From assembly GCA_965247705.1 (NCBI GenBank), contig CBDFHV010000084.1, forward strand, positions 186,001 through 250,000: a stretch of 64,000 bases of DNA. The letters are read 5' to 3'. Each line of letters begins with the position of its first letter. Within the stretch, counting starts at the first letter, position 1. Both the position numbers and the translations under genes were made by a program. Positions 8,684-16,757 of the stretch are shown here, piece after piece. This DNA comes from CBDFHV01 sp965247705. GTDB lineage: Bacteria; Pseudomonadota; Alphaproteobacteria; Rhodospirillales; CAMCUA01. Below the pieces are notes generated by a model. It did no database searches. It was not told the origin of the DNA and was given only the letters and a program-made list of their open reading frames with translations.

Positions 8684-10057
8684 ATGACCGAAAACACCTG
8701 TCTCAACGTCGCCGAGTTCGCGCTTGGTCTCCGCCATGAGGACATCCCGCGGGACGTTGTCGAGAAGGAAAAGGATCATCTCCTCGACGGTCTCGGCAAT
8801 GGTCTGGGTGGTGCCGCTTCCACATTCGGCGAAATGGTCATCCGCTACGCCGCGGCCATCGACAGCGCATCCGAATGCGTGGTGTGGGGGACATCGCGCA
8901 GGATGGGATGTCTGCTGGCGGCCTTCGCGAACGCCAGCTTCGCCAACTATGGCGAGCTCGAGGACGCCCACTTTCGCACCAAGTTCAAGCCCAACACGGT
9001 CCTGACGCCGGCGGCGATCGCCGTCGCCGAGAAGGTCGGGGCAAACGGCCAGGACCTTCTGACGGCCGCCATTGCCGCCAACGAGATATGCCTTCGCATT
9101 GCCACCGCCACCCATGTGGGCACCGACGGCTACGCCCGCGGGTGGGTCGGCACCAGCAGCATGGGGGCCTTCGGCGCCGCGGTCGTCACCGGCCGTCTGC
9201 TTGGATTTTCCACGCAACAATTGGCCCATGCCCTGTCCCTGGCCGGCGGCCAGCCTTGCGGAATCTGGAGCGGCGGCATGTCCATGGCCAAGCGGGTGCA
9301 TATTGGACGCGCCGCCGAAAACGGGATCTCCGCCGCCTTCATGGCCGCCCAGGGCGTCACCGGCGGCTTCGACATCTTCGATGGGGAATGGGGCAATATC
9401 GGGCATATCATCTCGCCCGCCTACGAGCCCGACCTGATCGACAAGGACCTCGGCGTCACTTGGATGACGCGAGAGATCGGGCTGGAGAGCTACCCCACCA
9501 AGGGCGGCGCCCATTCGGCCATCGACTGCGTCCTCGACATGCTTTCGCGGGGTCCGCTGGGGCCGGCGGACATCGACGCCATCCTGGTGCGGGCAACGTC
9601 GGGAATCGCCAACAACCGGGCCCTGCAGCTCTTCCCACCCGGCGATTTCTTCGAGGCGCAGAACAGCATGCCCTACATTTTGGCGGTGACACTTGTCGAC
9701 GGCGCCTGCACGATGGACCAGTTCACCGACGACAAGATCCACAACCCCAAGATCTTGGAACTTGCCGCCAAGGTCCGCACGGTGCCCGACGCCGAGGCCG
9801 ACAAACTGTCGCCGAAAACCAAGACCACCTTCGTCGACATCACGCTGAAGAACGGCACCACCATCACCAGCCGGGTCGATTACTGCAAGGGCGAACCGGA
9901 GAATCCGCTGTCCCGGGACGAACTGAACGCAAAGTTCAAGCGCGCCGCGGCGCCAGCGCTCGATGGTGCGGTCCTCGACGAGATCATCGCCACCGTGGCC
10001 CGCCTCGAGACGTTGACCAACGTCCGCGACCTTACCCGACTGCTCGTCAAGGAATAA
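8684..10057 (+). CDS. MmgE/PrpD family protein (second copy)
   Basis: 457 aa, family-typical length. Signatures include SFANYGELEDAHFRTKF and the lysine in MAKRVHIGRAAENG. It is a distant paralogue of the protein at 5011-6399, not a recent duplicate. The family histidine after the first acidic motif reads FKPNT (Lys region), so it probably is not a standard methylcitrate dehydratase. The ATG at 8684 is chosen because similarity begins at once (TENTCLNVAEFALGL); upstream codons to 8558 are not family-like. It is followed after 3 nt by the M24 gene, so the two are co-transcribed. Confidence 0.86.
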   Translation: MTENTCLNVAEFALGLRHEDIPRDVVEKEKDHLLDGLGNGLGGAASTFGEMVIRYAAAIDSASECVVWGTSRRMGCLLAAFANASFANYGELEDAHFRTKFKPNTVLTPAAIAVAEKVGANGQDLLTAAIAANEICLRIATATHVGTDGYARGWVGTSSMGAFGAAVVTGRLLGFSTQQLAHALSLAGGQPCGIWSGGMSMAKRVHIGRAAENGISAAFMAAQGVTGGFDIFDGEWGNIGHIISPAYEPDLIDKDLGVTWMTREIGLESYPTKGGAHSAIDCVLDMLSRGPLGPADIDAILVRATSGIANNRALQLFPPGDFFEAQNSMPYILAVTLVDGACTMDQFTDDKIHNPKILELAAKVRTVPDAEADKLSPKTKTTFVDITLKNGTTITSRVDYCKGEPENPLSRDELNAKFKRAAAPALDGAVLDEIIATVARLETLTNVRDLTRLLVKE

Positions 10058-10060
10058 GCC

Positions 10061-11248
10061 ATGGCAGGATTTCTCAGCTTCGTCGAACCCACGAGACCGA
10101 TGATCGACTGGCCGCTGCTCCAGACCCTGCGCTGGGAGCGGACCCGCCAGATCATGGCCGAGGAAAAACTGGATGCGATCCTCACCAACGTGGTCGACAG
10201 CGTCATCTATCTAACCGGTTGGCCCAAACACCGCACCAGCGTGCATCCGGGGGCCTATGGGGTCCTCTTCGTACGGGACGAGCCGGAGCCAGTGATTTTC
10301 TGTTCAGAGGGGGATTCCCGGGCCAGCCTATCTGATCGTTTCTATGACGACATTCGGGTGCTGCCGCCCGCACAAGGACAGTGGGTTCCGATCTACACAC
10401 AGGCGGTCGCCGACCATGGCCTCGCCAAGGCCCGGATTGGCCTCGACGGGCGCATGACGGCATCGCTTCACAACCGCTTGGCCGACGCCCTGGCGGTCGC
10501 CGAACTGGCGAATGCGAGCCCCGTCCTCGACCGCATCCGCCAAGTCAAGAACCCGGAAGAGATCAAGGCCTACGAGGTCACGGTCAGCCTGGTCGAAACG
10601 GGCATCAACGCCATTATCCGGGCGTGCAAGGAGGGCGGGGGACGTTATACGGAGATCGAAGCCGGCGCCCTTGGACAGTACGAGATGCTGCGCCGCGGCT
10701 GCAACACGACCGACCTTTGGGTCACCTCCGGGCCGCGGGCGGCGCCGGTCCGCCGCTACAGCACCGACCGGATGATTCGAAGCGGCGAACTGGTTGTCAT
10801 CGACGGCCCCGGCAGCTTCAACGGTTTCCGCTCCGAGTTCGCGCGCACGGTGTGGACGGGAGGCCCGCCCAGCGAAGATCACAAGCGCATCTATCGAACC
10901 GTGTGGCAGGCCCATCAGGCCGCGCAGAAGATCCTGAAGCCGGGAACGCGCACATCGGACCTGGAGAAAGCGTGCCTGGAGCCGGTCAAGGAAGCCGGAC
11001 TCGAAGACCACTACGGGGGCTATCCTTTCACCGGTCACGGCATCGGCATCCGGGCCGAGGCGTTCAACGTGACCGCCCGCTTCAAGGAGATGGACGTGAC
11101 CCTCGAGGAGGGGATGCTGCTGAATCTGGAGCCCGGCATCTGGTGGGACGGGGTCGGTGGCGTCCGGGTGGAAGATACGTACCTGGTGACCAAGGACGGA
11201 TTCCGCATCATCAGCCGCGCCCCCTACGAGGACGCGCTTTTGGATTAG
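10061..11248 (+). CDS. M24 family metallopeptidase / creatinase-like hydrolase
   Basis: 395 aa with the two-part layout of Xaa-Pro aminopeptidase and creatinase: an N-terminal creatinase domain (1-150) and a pita-bread C-terminal domain (165-385). Metal-site motifs are present: Asp in VVIDGPGSFNGF, His in GHGIGI, Glu in NLEPGIW and Glu in VRVEDTY. The second Asp of the usual pair is Glu (SEFART). Members cleave X-Pro peptides or C-N bonds of small molecules (creatine, ectoine derivatives). Its operon position between MmgE/PrpD and a cysteine hydrolase favours a small-molecule role, but this is inference. Confidence 0.85.
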   Translation: MAGFLSFVEPTRPMIDWPLLQTLRWERTRQIMAEEKLDAILTNVVDSVIYLTGWPKHRTSVHPGAYGVLFVRDEPEPVIFCSEGDSRASLSDRFYDDIRVLPPAQGQWVPIYTQAVADHGLAKARIGLDGRMTASLHNRLADALAVAELANASPVLDRIRQVKNPEEIKAYEVTVSLVETGINAIIRACKEGGGRYTEIEAGALGQYEMLRRGCNTTDLWVTSGPRAAPVRRYSTDRMIRSGELVVIDGPGSFNGFRSEFARTVWTGGPPSEDHKRIYRTVWQAHQAAQKILKPGTRTSDLEKACLEPVKEAGLEDHYGGYPFTGHGIGIRAEAFNVTARFKEMDVTLEEGMLLNLEPGIWWDGVGGVRVEDTYLVTKDGFRIISRAPYEDALLD

Positions 11249-11290
11249 GCGGCCCCACCCGCCCCAGCGCAATGCCCGGAAGGAACCTCC

Positions 11291-11950
11291 ATGGACTGGG
11301 ACAAGCTCTTCGAGAACACCGAGTTGGCCGGCTACAAGGCCGGCGGTCACGGGGCGCGGATCGGTTTCGGCAGGAAACCGGCCGTCGTCGTCGTCGACAT
11401 GATCAACCTCTACGTCAGCCCGCGTTTTGCCTTGGGCCACGGGGAAAACACCCGCGCCGTCATCGACGCCAACAAGGTCTTGCTCGATGCCGCGCGGAAG
11501 GGGGACGTACCGATCTACTATTCCAACGTCGGCCTTCGCGCCAGCGCGCCGGAGAAGGGCATCTGGGGCGAGAAGGTGGGGGGCGCGAAGGAGATCACGC
11601 CGGAAGCGGATCTGGTGGTGGCCGACCTGAAGCCGCGGCCGAGCGATATCGTGGTCACCAAGGAAAAGGCCAGCGTGTTCTTCGGCACCCAGCTTGCCAG
11701 CATGCTGCTCTATCAGGGCGTCGATACCATCATCGTCACCGGGGTCACCACCAGCGGCTGCGTCCGTGCCACCGTTGTCGACGGTTTCTCCTACAATTTC
11801 CGCGTCATCGTGCCCGCCGAGTGCGTCGGAGACCGCACGTCGCTGCCCCACAAGGTCAGCCTCTTCGACATGGATATGAAATACGCCGACGTCATGGCGT
11901 TGTCGGAAGTGCTGACCCACCTCGATCCGCGGCAGCAAGGACCTTGTTGA
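11291..11950 (+). CDS. Isochorismatase-fold cysteine hydrolase (N-carbamoylsarcosine amidase-like)
   Basis: 219 aa. The catalytic triad of the family is visible: Asp in VVVVDMINLY, Lys in VVTKEKASVFFGT and Cys in VTTSGCVRAT. The N-terminal GRKPAVVVVDM and the overall length fit the N-carbamoylsarcosine amidohydrolase-like branch better than nicotinamidase. Such enzymes remove carbamoyl or amide groups in the cytoplasm. GGAAGGA precedes the ATG. It is last in the 8684-11950 operon. About 170 bp of apparently non-coding DNA separate it from the convergent MaoC gene. The substrate is unproven. Confidence 0.85.
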   Translation: MDWDKLFENTELAGYKAGGHGARIGFGRKPAVVVVDMINLYVSPRFALGHGENTRAVIDANKVLLDAARKGDVPIYYSNVGLRASAPEKGIWGEKVGGAKEITPEADLVVADLKPRPSDIVVTKEKASVFFGTQLASMLLYQGVDTIIVTGVTTSGCVRATVVDGFSYNFRVIVPAECVGDRTSLPHKVSLFDMDMKYADVMALSEVLTHLDPRQQGPC

Positions 11951-12119
11951 GAACGAACCGTTGGGCGATGACCGCGGCCGCGAACGAGATCATGGCCACG
12001 ATGGCCTAATGGTGGCCGGCGCCCTGCTGGGCAACGCCGACCCTGTTGGCCACATCGCCGTCGAGTTCGATCTCCGCCGCTTGCGTGCGAACGTTTCCGT
12101 TGGCCGCGCGGGGTACCGA

Positions 12120-12563
12120 TCAGTCCGCGGAACGACGCTTGATCAAGGTCGTCTTGTCGATTTCGAAGACGATCTCACCGCGCTGGTTGAGGACGTGGTC
12201 ACGGAATACGACCAGGCCCGCATTGGGCTTGGAGGTCTCCCGCTTCGACAAGACCTCGACCTCGGTGGTGATGGTATCGCCGGGACGAACGGGGAGTAGA
12301 AAGCGGCCACGATTGACCTCCAGCAAGGCGATCATGGTGGTCCGGAAGAGGCTCTCCGTCATGCCGGTCGAGATCGCCATGGTCAACGAACTGGGTACGA
12401 TTCGTCCGCCGAATTGGGATTTCTTGGCGAATTCCTCGTCAATGAACAGGGGCACGTGGTAGCCGACAAAGGCGCAGAAGAGCGATTGATCGCCTTCGGT
12501 GATGGTCCGGCCGTAGGTCGGATAGCGGTCGCCGACCGTGAAGTCCTCGTAATACTTGCTCAT
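12120..12563 (-). CDS. MaoC-like hot-dog protein with degenerate active site
   Basis: 147 aa, single hot-dog domain, starting MSKYYEDFTVGDRYPTYGRT as in MaoC dehydratases. The (R)-hydratase dyad motif, usually GDxxPxHxD, reads GYHVPLFID, so both the Asp and the His are replaced. The usual VAHG motif also reads IVPSS. It keeps the fold-determining VRPGDTITTEVEV segment. It may bind a CoA thioester without hydrating it, or work as a partner of the active MaoC at 13866. Last gene of the reverse operon beginning at 14336. Confidence 0.82.
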   Translation of the reverse strand: MSKYYEDFTVGDRYPTYGRTITEGDQSLFCAFVGYHVPLFIDEEFAKKSQFGGRIVPSSLTMAISTGMTESLFRTTMIALLEVNRGRFLLPVRPGDTITTEVEVLSKRETSKPNAGLVVFRDHVLNQRGEIVFEIDKTTLIKRRSAD

Positions 12564-12606
12564 GAGCGTGGTCCTGATCGGGCGGTGGGGCCTGGTCCAC
12601 CTGGCG

Positions 12607-13383
12607 TCAACAATCGGATTTCTGGCCGGGCGGCGGCGCGTAGGGAATTTCCTTTTCGGCCAGGTCCCACAGGAAGCGCGCCGTGCTATTGGCCTTCTCC
12701 TCGATGACGTGGCCGATGAGGCCCCCGGCCCTGGAGACCACGCCAATGCCGCGCATGGCATCCAACGGCAGCCCGATCTCGAGGAGCAGCGCTGCGATGG
12801 CCCCGGTGGCGTTGATGGGAAGATGCCGGCCGAGATTGCGATCGACCTCGGCGCCCAGCACAAGCAGCAGCTCAACATAGGTTCCCCCGATCCCGGCCGC
12901 CTCGCCGATCTCCAGAAGGCGCTGGGTGCGCGGGTCGTCGGGTTTGTGGAACGGATGCCCGAATCCGGGAAGCGCCCGCTTCGCCGCCCGGTGCTCGGCA
13001 ACCACCCGGCGGCAATAGGCATCGCCTGGCTCGTCGCCCTCGACCCCCCCATGGAGGATTCGGGCGCAGTCCTCGATGGTGCCGACGAAGACGTTCCCCA
13101 ACGCCAGAAGCCCGGCGCCGATGGCGACCTGGGGATGATCGGAAATGTTGTCGATGATCAGGCGGGTGACCAGGGAACTGGGGGTGAACCCATGCTCCAT
13201 GAGGGTCACCAGGCAGGCATCCAGGATCCGCACCTCGCCTGGCTCGGGGAACCGGTCGGTGAGCAGGAAGTAGAGCACTTCGGTGTACGTACGTTCGCCG
13301 ATCAGATCGTTGACCAGGTCTTTCCCCCTGATGGTCACGCTCGACGCATCGTGGGTCGAAATATGGGTCACCGGTTTGGTCAT
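12607..13383 (-). CDS. Citryl-CoA lyase-like protein (citrate synthase fold)
   Basis: 258 aa, about two-thirds of a citrate synthase, the size of the citryl-CoA lyase/ATP-citrate lyase C-terminal group. Typical motifs are LHGGVEGDEPGDAYC and PGFGHPFHKPDDPRTQRLLEI, plus the C-terminal RAGGLIGHVIEEKA. Members cleave citryl-CoA, or a similar 3-hydroxy-3-carboxyacyl-CoA, to acetyl-CoA plus an oxoacid. GGGAGAAG precedes the ATG at 13383. It sits between RidA and a MaoC-like gene, suggesting a hydration-then-cleavage sequence. The real substrate is unknown. Confidence 0.84.
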   Translation of the reverse strand: MTKPVTHISTHDASSVTIRGKDLVNDLIGERTYTEVLYFLLTDRFPEPGEVRILDACLVTLMEHGFTPSSLVTRLIIDNISDHPQVAIGAGLLALGNVFVGTIEDCARILHGGVEGDEPGDAYCRRVVAEHRAAKRALPGFGHPFHKPDDPRTQRLLEIGEAAGIGGTYVELLLVLGAEVDRNLGRHLPINATGAIAALLLEIGLPLDAMRGIGVVSRAGGLIGHVIEEKANSTARFLWDLAEKEIPYAPPPGQKSDC

Positions 13384-13430
13384 GGTCTTCTCCCGGGATC
13401 GGCTTCGCGCGACAGGGGTGAGCAAGGGAG

Positions 13431-13823
13431 TCAGTTATCGAGCACGGCCGTGGCCTTGATCTCGATAAGCGCATGTTCCCGAATGAGGGCGGCGACAAGC
13501 ACCCCGGTGGCCGCCGGATAGGGCGGCTTGAAGAACTCGCGGCGGACATCGGCGGTCTTTTCGTATCCCTCCATGGTCAGAAAGTAGTCCGTCGTCTCGA
13601 CAACGTTGTCGAACGAAGCCCCTGCCGTGGTCAACAGCGCCCCCATCTTCTGAAAAATATAGCGGGTCTGGGCGGCAATATCGCCGCGGCCGACGATGTC
13701 GCGGTTGTCGTCCGTCGCCGTCATGCCCGAGATGAACATCAGGTTCCCGACCCGCACCGCCGGCGAGAACGTCATCCGATCCGACCAGCGCTGTCCCGCG
13801 ATGACTCTTTCGTACACCGGCAT
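13431..13823 (-). CDS. RidA family protein
   Basis: 130 aa, the standard size for the YjgF/YER057c/UK114 fold, which forms trimers. The central FISGMTATDDNRDIVGRGD and the C-terminal ALIEIKATAVLDN match the family pattern; the substrate arginine usually seen near residue 105 lies in a divergent segment. True RidA deaminates reactive enamine/imine intermediates, while other subgroups act within catabolic pathways. A clear AGAGGAG precedes the ATG. Middle gene of the MaoC operon, so a pathway-specific role is likely. Confidence 0.85.
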   Translation of the reverse strand: MPVYERVIAGQRWSDRMTFSPAVRVGNLMFISGMTATDDNRDIVGRGDIAAQTRYIFQKMGALLTTAGASFDNVVETTDYFLTMEGYEKTADVRREFFKPPYPAATGVLVAALIREHALIEIKATAVLDN

Positions 13824-13865
13824 GGTCTTGATCTCCTCTGGAGGGGCGACGGCGCGATCGGGCGC

Positions 13866-14336
13866 CTATGACGACGAATGGTGGTGCCGCTTGCGCAACA
13901 TGTAGGCATGGTACGCGGAGAGCACCGTCTCGCCCCGCTGGTTGGTGAGATCGACGTTGAAGCGGACGATGCCGAAATCGCGGCCGTCCTTGGGCACGAC
14001 CTCGGCCACCTCGAACGACGATTGAAGGGTGTCGCCGGCGAATGCCGGATGGAGAAACCGGCAGCCCTGCTCGATGAAGGCGACGATCGAGGCGTGCAGC
14101 CGTTCCGACAGGGGCGTGGCGCCGAGAACCGTCATCGCCATGACCAGAAGCCCATGGGCGACCGGCTTGCCGAACTTCGTGGTTTTTGCGTATTCGGGGT
14201 CGTAATGAATCTTGTGCTTGTCCCCGGTTAATTTCGCGAAGAGCTGATAATCTTCCTCGATTATCGTATGAGTTGCGCCTTCGAAACGGTCACCAACGCG
14301 AAAATCCTCGAAATAATACTGCTCGGACGTGACCAT
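13866..14336 (-). CDS. MaoC family dehydratase
   Basis: 156 aa hot-dog protein. The active-site motif TGDKHKIHYD keeps both catalytic Asp and His, followed by KPVAHGLLVMAM, so it should be a working (R)-specific enoyl-CoA hydratase or a mesaconyl/methylmalyl-type dehydratase. It ends in a histidine/serine-rich tail. It is the first gene of the reverse operon (MaoC, RidA, citryl-CoA-lyase-like, degenerate MaoC) and is divergent from the Liv binding protein; the roughly 200 bp between them must hold both promoters. Confidence 0.88.
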   Translation of the reverse strand: MVTSEQYYFEDFRVGDRFEGATHTIIEEDYQLFAKLTGDKHKIHYDPEYAKTTKFGKPVAHGLLVMAMTVLGATPLSERLHASIVAFIEQGCRFLHPAFAGDTLQSSFEVAEVVPKDGRDFGIVRFNVDLTNQRGETVLSAYHAYMLRKRHHHSSS

Positions 14337-14535
14337 CGATTTGCCCGGTACTTACCATCGCCAAGCGTCTGGGAGTCTCGCTGGAAACTTGACATAATTT
14401 CCGGGCGCGGACAAACTTTTGGTTTGCCGCGGCCTCGGAGATCTCGAAATCATCGTTCAAGAGCCACATCAAGTGGGCCGAAATCTGCATGTAGGTCGCC
14501 TTGAAATCGACAATTCGACCAACGGGAGGAAGTTC

Positions 14536-15711
14536 ATGTTAGATACGAAAACTCTGAGAGACGGTTTGGCCGTTGCCCTGGTGGCGGCGGCCGTGGGCCT
14601 GTCGCCCCAAGCGGCACAGTCGGAAACCGGTGTCACCGACGATACCATCAAGATCGGCACCTTCGGTGTCATGACCGGTCCCTATTTCACCTACGGCAAG
14701 GTGATGATGGACGGCGCCCAGATCGTCTATAACGAGGCCAACGCCGCCGGCGGCATCCATGGCCGAAAGATCGAGCTTATTCGGGAAGACGATCAGTGCA
14801 AGCCGGCCTCGGCGATCGCCGCGGTCAAGAAGCTCATCCACCAGGAAAAGGTGTTCATGATCAACGGCGGCGGCTGCAGCAACCCCAGCCTGGCCGCGCG
14901 TCCGGAGATCGAAAAGGCCAATATCCCGTGGGTGATTCTGACCTCCATCGGCGAGGGCATCACCAATCCGCCGGCACCCTACATCTACACGCCGGTGCTG
15001 ACCTCGAAGATCGAGAGCCGGGCCCAGTTCAAAAACGCCATGGACCGGGGTTTCAAGCGGATCGCCATCATCGCCTCCCAGGACGCCTGGGGTCGGTCGC
15101 GCTACGAGCCGCTGATTGAGGAGTTCAAGAAGAACGGCATGACGCCGGTCGCGGACGTCGAAATGGTCGACACAGCCAACGACGCCACGGCCCAAGTGCT
15201 GAAAATCAAGCAGGCCAATCCGGACGCGGTTCTCATGCTGCTCTATTCGCGCTCGGCCGCCATGTACATGCGCGACGCCCACAAGCTGGGTTTCAAGCCG
15301 GCTACCATCGGCACCTCGGCCACCGGTGACCTGCTGACCCTCAGCAAGCAGGTTGGCGAGGCCAAGGCCCTGGAAAACCTAGTCTCCATCAGCCTGGTGA
15401 ACTTCACCCCGACCGATCCGGAAATGGCCGAATGGCGGACGCTGTTCAAAAAGTACTATCCCGGCGACACCATGCTGGTGAACCACCTGGTCGGCGTCGG
15501 TTCGGCGACCGTGGTTGTCGAGGTTCTGAAGCGTGCCGGGCGCGACCTGACCCGCGATCGCTTCCGCCAGGAAATAGCCAAGCTTGCCAACTTCCGCTCG
15601 CCGGTCTTCGCCGGGCCGATCACTTGCTCCGAAAAGGATCACCAGTGCAACAAGAGCGCCGGCTGGGTGAAGCTGAACATCAGCACCAACGAGGTGGTCT
15701 CGGCCCGCTAG
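14536..15711 (+). CDS. Branched-chain amino acid-type ABC transporter substrate-binding protein
   Basis: 391 aa, type I periplasmic binding fold (LivJ/LivK family). An N-terminal signal peptide runs to about residue 28 (SPQAAQS). Family motifs are IKIGTFGVMTGPYF, the EANAAGGIHGRKIEL segment and DDQCKPASA. GGGAGGA lies just upstream of the ATG. It is the first gene of the forward Liv/hydantoinase/acyl-CoA operon, so the ligand is probably the compound those enzymes degrade rather than leucine itself. The hairpin and MITE that follow separate it from the permease genes. Confidence 0.9.
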   Translation: MLDTKTLRDGLAVALVAAAVGLSPQAAQSETGVTDDTIKIGTFGVMTGPYFTYGKVMMDGAQIVYNEANAAGGIHGRKIELIREDDQCKPASAIAAVKKLIHQEKVFMINGGGCSNPSLAARPEIEKANIPWVILTSIGEGITNPPAPYIYTPVLTSKIESRAQFKNAMDRGFKRIAIIASQDAWGRSRYEPLIEEFKKNGMTPVADVEMVDTANDATAQVLKIKQANPDAVLMLLYSRSAAMYMRDAHKLGFKPATIGTSATGDLLTLSKQVGEAKALENLVSISLVNFTPTDPEMAEWRTLFKKYYPGDTMLVNHLVGVGSATVVVEVLKRAGRDLTRDRFRQEIAKLANFRSPVFAGPITCSEKDHQCNKSAGWVKLNISTNEVVSAR

Positions 15712-15734
15712 ACCCCCCGATACCGAACCTGGCG

Positions 15735-15760
15735 GCCGGGCCATCGCCATATGGCTCGGC
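15735..15760 (+). other. Intercistronic hairpin after the binding-protein gene
   Basis: GCCGGGCCAT (15735-15744) and ATGGCTCGGC (15751-15760) pair over 10 bp with one G-U and a 6-nt loop. There is no U-run, so it is more likely an mRNA-stabilising or processing hairpin than a terminator. Hairpins in this place are known to raise binding-protein levels over permease levels. Confidence 0.5.
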
Positions 15761-15782
15761 GGCCCCCTGTTGCGGCGGTCGC

Positions 15783-15879
15783 TAGTGTTCCGATCGAGAC
15801 ATTTCGTTCCCATTAAATCTACGCAAACTGCGACCTTCACCCCCGGGCTCAGGAACCAAATGTTAGAATCGCAACACTA
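15783..15879 (+). mobile_element. 97-bp MITE with IS630-like ends, copy 1
   Basis: A 93-bp core lies between two TA dinucleotides inside CTAG sites. The ends are imperfect inverted repeats beginning GTGTTCCGAT, about 26 bp long. It is the reverse complement of copy 2 (56665-56761) apart from one base. The ends resemble those of the full IS630 elements at 34533 and 51150 (GTGT, CGATTC, AAC, TTTCC), so a transposase of that kind may mobilise it. It has no transposase gene. It separates the Liv binding-protein gene from livH. Confidence 0.85.
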
Positions 15880-15880
15880 G
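15860..15880 (+). promoter_or_regulatory. MITE-borne mini-ORF coupled to livH
   Basis: Inside the MITE end, AGGA (15851-15854) is followed after 5 nt by ATG (15860), then five codons and TAG (15878-15880). The livH ATG begins at the very next base. The livH start itself has no ribosome site, so ribosomes may start on the mini-ORF and re-initiate at livH. This is inference from spacing alone. Confidence 0.5.
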
Positions 15881-16756
15881 ATGCTCGTCTACCTCCTGAT
15901 CGGCGGGCTTACCGCCGGCAGCCTTTACGCGTTGATCGCCATCGGTCTGGTGCTGGTCTACAAGGCCACCAAGGTGGTCAACCTGGCGCTCGGCGATCTG
16001 CTGATGATCGGCGGCTTCCTCGCCTATACGTTCCACGTGCTCGGTGGGCTGCCCTATTTTCCCGCCATCCTGCTGGCGATTGCGTGCTCCTTCGTCATCG
16101 GCGTCGTCATCGAGCGCCTCGTCTTTCGCCCGCTGATGAACGTAACCCTGCTCAGCATGCTGCTGGCCACGGTCGGGCTGTCGTTCGTTCTCAAGGGGAC
16201 GGGTCGTCTGGTCTGGGGCGGCAAGGGCGACTTCATTCCGTTTCCGCCGATGATCTCATCGGATCCGATCATCGTCGGCGAGATGATCGTCCCGCCGTAT
16301 CAACTGGTCGCCTTCGCGGCGTCCATCTTGATCATGCTGGTCTTCTGGCTGTTCTTCAAGACGACGAGCATCGGCAAGAAAATGCAGGCGGTCGCCGACA
16401 ATCCCAAGGCGGCCCGGCTGGTCGGCATCCGCATTGCCCATGTCTACATGTTGACGTTCGGCATGGGCGCCGGCCTGGCGGGCGCCGCGGCGATACTGAT
16501 GGCACCGATCACCCTGCTGTTCCCCGATATGGGGTTCGTTCTGTTCTTCAAGGCCTTCGCGGCGGCCATCTTCGGAGGCCTCACCAGCTTGCCCGGCGCG
16601 GTGGTTGGCGGCCTCTTCATCGGCGTCGTGGAGACCCTGGCCGCCGGCTACATCGACACGGCTTTGCAGGACGTTGCCGCGTTCATCGTCATCATGTTCG
16701 CGCTCATCTTCATGCCGAACGGCATTTTTGGCATTCGTGGCCTCAGGAAGGCGTGA
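15881..16756 (+). CDS. livH: Branched-chain amino acid-type ABC transporter permease LivH
   Basis: 291 aa, about eight hydrophobic segments, starting with the family-typical GGLTAGSLYALIAIGLVLVYKATKVVNLALGD. The C-terminal FGGLTSLPGAVVGGLFIGVVE matches LivH. It is an inner-membrane permease that pairs with LivM. The ATG follows directly on the MITE and has no Shine-Dalgarno sequence of its own; the N-terminus still aligns well with the family, so little or no coding sequence was lost. One nucleotide separates it from the livM start. Confidence 0.92.
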   Translation: MLVYLLIGGLTAGSLYALIAIGLVLVYKATKVVNLALGDLLMIGGFLAYTFHVLGGLPYFPAILLAIACSFVIGVVIERLVFRPLMNVTLLSMLLATVGLSFVLKGTGRLVWGGKGDFIPFPPMISSDPIIVGEMIVPPYQLVAFAASILIMLVFWLFFKTTSIGKKMQAVADNPKAARLVGIRIAHVYMLTFGMGAGLAGAAAILMAPITLLFPDMGFVLFFKAFAAAIFGGLTSLPGAVVGGLFIGVVETLAAGYIDTALQDVAAFIVIMFALIFMPNGIFGIRGLRKA

Positions 16757-16757
16757 C

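Noticed and set aside
11951..12119. Small open frames after the cysteine hydrolase gene
   Set aside because: 169 bp with no ribosome site or family motif; treated as intergenic.
14389..14417. TTGACA in the MaoC/Liv divergent region
   Set aside because: No acceptable -10 sequence at the right distance (CAAACT), so not called a promoter.
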